From Gammaproteobacteria bacterium (GTDB taxonomy: Bacteria; Pseudomonadota; Gammaproteobacteria; Arenicellales; Spongiicolonaceae): a stretch of 9,201 bases of DNA. Below are positions 6,394-9,201 of this stretch, piece by piece. The notes under the pieces are model-generated. The model ran no database searches. It worked only from the letters and a program-made list of their open reading frames with translations, and was not told the DNA's origin. The translations under genes and the position numbers were made by a program. How positions within the stretch are numbered: position 1 is the first letter of the stretch; each line of letters starts with the position of its first letter. The stretch spans positions 1 to 9,201 of the forward strand of contig RKSH01000106.1 in NCBI GenBank assembly GCA_007570945.1, read 5' to 3'.

Positions 6394-6408
6394 GCTACAC
6401 TGGGTGCG

Positions 6409-7587
6409 GTGAATGCGGAACCCAAAGCGTGGCGGGCGATGGAGGTGGTGGAGTGGATGGACGAGGGGCGGGTCGGCGTCAAGCCGCGCGATTTTCTGGT
6501 GGAGTTGTGCGAGCGGCTGGTGCGCGCCGGGGCGCCGCTGTGGCGGTTGCGCTGCGGGTTTCGCACGTTGCACCCGCAATTTACCGCCTGGGGCCTGACC
6601 TGGATGCGGGGCAGCGATGCGGCGGAGCAGTTCATTGAGCACGGCTTGGAAAAAACCAACCAGTACATTGGCAGCCCGGCGCAACTGGTGAACGAAAGCG
6701 GCAAAATGCTGCGGCGCAACCTGGCGCAACTGGGTGAGGCCGACCATCTGGTGCTGCACGAACTGGCCGCGCAAGGCGCCACCGACTACCTCGCCCTGCC
6801 CCTGCGCTTCAGCGACGGCAAGTTTCACACGCTGATGCTGGCCACCGACGGCAAAGCCGGCTTCAGCGGGCATGATGTGGCGCAGTTTACCGTATTGGCG
6901 CGTTTCCTCAGCCCGGTGCTGGAGGTGATGTCCACCCGGCGCATGGCGCGGGCGCTGCTGGATACCTATGTAGGCCCGCGCAGCGGCAAAAAAATTCTGA
7001 ATGGCGCGGTGCGGCGCGGCGACAGTGAATTAATTCACGCGGCATTGTGGTTCAGCGACCTGCGCGACTTCACCCGCCTCACTGAGACGCTGGAGACCGG
7101 GGAGCTGCTGGCCACGCTGAATGAGTATTTTGAATTTGTCACCGAGGCCGTCACCGCCCGCGGCGGCGAGGTGCTGCGCTTCATCGGCGACGCCATGCTC
7201 ATCGTGTTTCCGGTGGGCGCCGGCCGCGACAGCGGCGAGGCCTGCGCCGCCGCCCTCGACTCGGCCTTGGACGCCACCGCCGCCCTGGCGCGGGTGAACC
7301 GGGAACGGCGCAAGCGCGGACAGGTGGAGATTAATTTCGGCGTCGGCCTGCACACCGGCGAGGTGGTCTACGGCAATGTGGGCGCGCCCACCCGGCTGGA
7401 TTACACGGTGATGGGCCCGGCGGTGAATCTCACCGCGCGGCTGGAGGGCCTGACCAAAATTGCCGGCGAATCCATTTTGTTCTCGCGCGCTTTCGCCGAC
7501 CGCCTGCGGCGCAAGGTGGAGTCGCGCGGCTTTCATGCGCTGAAGGGCGTGGCGCGCGAATACGAGGCATTGTGCCTGGCAAAGTGA
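6409..7587 (+). CDS. Class III adenylate/guanylate cyclase with N-terminal region of unknown role, 392 aa
   Basis: Likely makes cyclic nucleotide (cAMP by family default) from NTP as an intracellular second messenger. The C-terminal half is a class III catalytic domain. FSDLRDF holds the metal-binding D217 and GDAML holds the second metal aspartate D261. LDYTVMGPAVNLTARLE holds D331 (base recognition), N340 and the transition-state R344. The residue that is usually lysine in VxKxxGD is arginine here (R257 in VLRFIGD). The first ~190 residues (WRLRCGFRTLHPQFTAWGLTW and following) have no transmembrane segment and resemble the soluble N-terminal part of rhizobial-type cyclases. I take GTG at 6409 as the start because the conserved N-terminus follows; an ATG at 6439 is possible, and the upstream in-frame ATG at 6199 would run antisense through the SBP gene. 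TACACT ends 7 bases before the GTG, so the message might be leaderless. It stands divergent from the SBP gene. Confidence 0.87.
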   Translation: MNAEPKAWRAMEVVEWMDEGRVGVKPRDFLVELCERLVRAGAPLWRLRCGFRTLHPQFTAWGLTWMRGSDAAEQFIEHGLEKTNQYIGSPAQLVNESGKMLRRNLAQLGEADHLVLHELAAQGATDYLALPLRFSDGKFHTLMLATDGKAGFSGHDVAQFTVLARFLSPVLEVMSTRRMARALLDTYVGPRSGKKILNGAVRRGDSELIHAALWFSDLRDFTRLTETLETGELLATLNEYFEFVTEAVTARGGEVLRFIGDAMLIVFPVGAGRDSGEACAAALDSALDATAALARVNRERRKRGQVEINFGVGLHTGEVVYGNVGAPTRLDYTVMGPAVNLTARLEGLTKIAGESILFSRAFADRLRRKVESRGFHALKGVAREYEALCLAK

Positions 7588-7611
7588 GCGCGGCAAAGCC
7601 GCCCGCGGCTG

Positions 7612-7617
7612 TATAAT
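7612..7617 (+). promoter_or_regulatory. Consensus -10 box (TATAAT) before the nuclease-methyltransferase gene
   Basis: TATAAT, a perfect match to the sigma-70 -10 consensus and uncommon in this GC-rich setting, lies 25 bases past the cyclase stop and 29 bases before the ATG at 7647. The expected -35 zone near 7589-7594 has no good match. A small hairpin, GCGGC-AAA-GCCGC (7590-7602), lies just before it and has no T-run. If active, the fusion gene has its own promoter and need not be read with the cyclase. Confidence 0.4.
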
Positions 7618-7646
7618 CGGCATCCACCATCACCACCGAGAAAACC

Positions 7647-9201
7647 ATGGCCCGGGCCAAAGGCGGAGTTTTGCGCGAGGAGGTTTACAACATCCACCTT
7701 GCGACATTTTTGCGCGAAGAATATTTGAACGCCATTGAGGAGCGCCGCACCCCGCGCGGCGCTCCGGACATCATTGTTAACCTGGACGGCCCGCGGGTTT
7801 TTATTGAGGCGAAATACGATGCCCCGGGAGTGGAAAGGATTCTGTTTGAGCAAACGCAAAAGCGCATGGAGGAGGATTCCTTTATTGCCGCCGTGATGGA
7901 GGTGGTGTACCCGCTCTCGCTGCGCGCGGCGGCCGTCCCCGACAAAAATCTGCGCGCCACCGCTTTGCGCTACCGCATTCGCCTGCACACCGGCGAGGTC
8001 CGCGAATGGCAGAAAGGAAAACCGCCGGCGCTGGCCGATGCGCTTTATGCGCTGCGCGACAGTTTGGATACGCCCAAACGTTTGCAGGAGGCGGTGCAAA
8101 TCATGACCGAAGCGGTGGGCGAGGCGGCGCTGGAACTGGGCTCGCGCAAGGCCGACGGTGAGCGCATCGCCGGCGTTGTCAACGTGCGCGATGTGGAATC
8201 CGGGCGCAAAATCGCCGCGCTGATGGTGGTCAACGCGCTGATTTTCCAAAGTCATCTTTCGGGAAGCGAAGACAGCGTCGCGCCCCTCGGCATCATGTCA
8301 AAAAACCATCGCAAGGTGGCCGCGGAATGGCATCGGATTTGCGATGAGATTAACTACGTGCCGATTTTTCGCACCGCGGCCCATGTGCTGGGCATGTTCC
8401 CGGACGGAAAGCCGGGCCAAAATATTTTCGCCCTGCTGGTGCGCGCCGCGGAAAAAATCAACGACATTCGCGGCCACGACCTGGCCGGGCGCGTGTTTCA
8501 CAAGATTGTGGATTTCGCCAAGCCGCGCGCCGCCTATTACACCTCGCTGCCGGCCGCATCGCTGCTTGCTGCGCTGGCCTTTGACCGCAAATTCGGCGGA
8601 ACATTGGCGGCCGTGGACTGGGGCAGCCCGGCGGCGGTGGGCAAACTGCGCATGGCCGACCTGGCCTGCGGCACCGGCACCCTGTTGCTGGCCGCGGCGC
8701 GTGAAATTGAGCGCCTGCATCGCAATGCTTGCGGCGGCAAAAACAAAAGCATCAAACCGCACCAACTGCACCGCGTTTTGATGGAGAAAGTCATGCACGG
8801 CTACGATGTGGAATTAATCGCGGTGCATCTGGCGGCGGCGCACCTGGGGCTGCTCTCGCCCACGGTTGCCTTTGACCGCATGAATTTATACGCGCTGCCC
8901 TGCGGCGAGGGCGACAACGGCGATGTCACCCTGGGCAGCGCAAACTTTTTGTTCAGCGACAAGGTGGAGATTCAGCATGACCTGGTGACCAACCCGGCCG
9001 AGGCGCGCCGGGTCACCGGCGGGGGCGAGGAGCGCGCCACCGCCCATTTGCCGGCGCTGGACCTGGCCATTATCAATCCGCCCTTTTCCCGCTCCATGGG
9101 CAGCAACCAGATGTTCGGCGACATGCCGCCTCAGGCGCGCCAGCGCATGCAAAAAGCCCTCGGCCGCGACATCTCCCGGCACAACATCAACGCCTCCACC
9201 A
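7647..9201 (+). CDS. Restriction nuclease-N6-adenine methyltransferase fusion (type IIG-like), 5' part, 518 codons
   Basis: The frame opens at ATG 7647 and has no stop before the window ends, so the C-terminus is missing. Near the N-terminus, GAPDIIVNLDGPRVFIEAKYD carries a PD-(D/E)xK nuclease signature (D41, E54, K56). A helical linker follows (about 130-290). Then come YYTSLPAASLLAALA (297-311), the SAM-binding motif I DLACGTGTLL (338-347) and the catalytic motif IV INPPF (476-480), as in N6-adenine methylases of the gamma-type I-to-IV order. One chain with nuclease before methylase is the layout of type IIG restriction-modification enzymes, which cut unmodified DNA and methylate their own site. 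The target-recognition domain would lie downstream. The start has only a weak ribosome-binding site (CGAG), and 59 bases separate it from the cyclase stop. The fusion itself is clear. Whether it is a stand-alone IIG enzyme or part of a larger defence operon is unknown. Confidence 0.82.
   Translation, partial: MARAKGGVLREEVYNIHLATFLREEYLNAIEERRTPRGAPDIIVNLDGPRVFIEAKYDAPGVERILFEQTQKRMEEDSFIAAVMEVVYPLSLRAAAVPDKNLRATALRYRIRLHTGEVREWQKGKPPALADALYALRDSLDTPKRLQEAVQIMTEAVGEAALELGSRKADGERIAGVVNVRDVESGRKIAALMVVNALIFQSHLSGSEDSVAPLGIMSKNHRKVAAEWHRICDEINYVPIFRTAAHVLGMFPDGKPGQNIFALLVRAAEKINDIRGHDLAGRVFHKIVDFAKPRAAYYTSLPAASLLAALAFDRKFGGTLAAVDWGSPAAVGKLRMADLACGTGTLLLAAAREIERLHRNACGGKNKSIKPHQLHRVLMEKVMHGYDVELIAVHLAAAHLGLLSPTVAFDRMNLYALPCGEGDNGDVTLGSANFLFSDKVEIQHDLVTNPAEARRVTGGGEERATAHLPALDLAIINPPFSRSMGSNQMFGDMPPQARQRMQKALGRDISRHNINAST

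Noticed and set aside
6199..6408. Upstream in-frame ATG that would lengthen the cyclase by 70 residues
   Set aside because: The extra part would overlap the SBP signal-peptide region antisense and reads as composition-biased sequence; GTG at 6409 fits the conserved N-terminus.
7533..8255. 240-codon open frame on the minus strand
   Set aside because: Antisense to the nuclease-methylase fusion, whose plus-strand frame carries PD-(D/E)xK and methylase motifs.

Overview
The window is a GC-rich piece of a bacterial chromosome, probably from a Pseudomonadota (proteobacterial) species. The grounds are the base composition, the high-GC codon use, and a LivF-like ATPase, a PaaK-like ligase and a periplasmic binding protein in one cluster, a combination familiar from alpha- and gammaproteobacteria. 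The exact lineage cannot be read from this sequence alone. No rRNA, tRNA, CRISPR array, transposase or integrase was seen.

Layout. (1) Bases 1-218, plus strand: the C-terminal end of a UDP-glucose/GDP-mannose dehydrogenase-type gene. (2) Bases 219-360: a short gap between convergent genes, filled by six degenerate 21-bp tandem units. (3) Bases 361-6305, minus strand: a transport/activation cluster. In transcription order it holds a branched-chain-amino-acid-type substrate-binding protein (SBP, 4995-6305), a two-gene type II restriction-modification (R-M) system (methyltransferase 3460-4899, endonuclease 2501-3463), a LivF-type ABC ATPase (1614-2408) and a phenylacetate-CoA-ligase-like adenylate-forming enzyme (361-1602). 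The R-M pair is visibly more AT-rich than its neighbours and sits where SBP and livF would be expected to adjoin, so it looks like an insertion into the operon. (4) Bases 6306-6408: a divergent intergenic region with a perfect 8-8-8 inverted repeat. (5) Bases 6409-7587, plus strand: a class III adenylate/guanylate cyclase with an N-terminal region of unrecognised function. (6) From 7647 to the window edge, plus strand: the first 518 codons of a large nuclease-methyltransferase fusion (PD-(D/E)xK motif followed by an N6-adenine methylase), which looks like a type IIG-style restriction enzyme.

How they work together. The SBP and LivF-like ATPase would take part in high-affinity uptake of a small organic acid or amino-acid-like compound, and the ligase could activate it with CoA. 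The permeases and second ATPase of a full transporter are not in this window. The endonuclease resembles the BsoBI/AvaI family, which cuts CYCGRG. Its active-site residues, its length and the 4-bp overlap with the methyltransferase gene all point to an intact R-M system. Together with the fusion enzyme beginning at 7647, two independent restriction systems lie within about 3 kb of each other on either side of the SBP and cyclase genes. The window is therefore best seen as housekeeping transport genes colonised by defence genes. I did not find a clearly undescribed system type. The most interesting points are the R-M insertion in the operon, the fusion enzyme, the ligase without a canonical phosphate loop, and the cyclase with a substituted base-selecting lysine.
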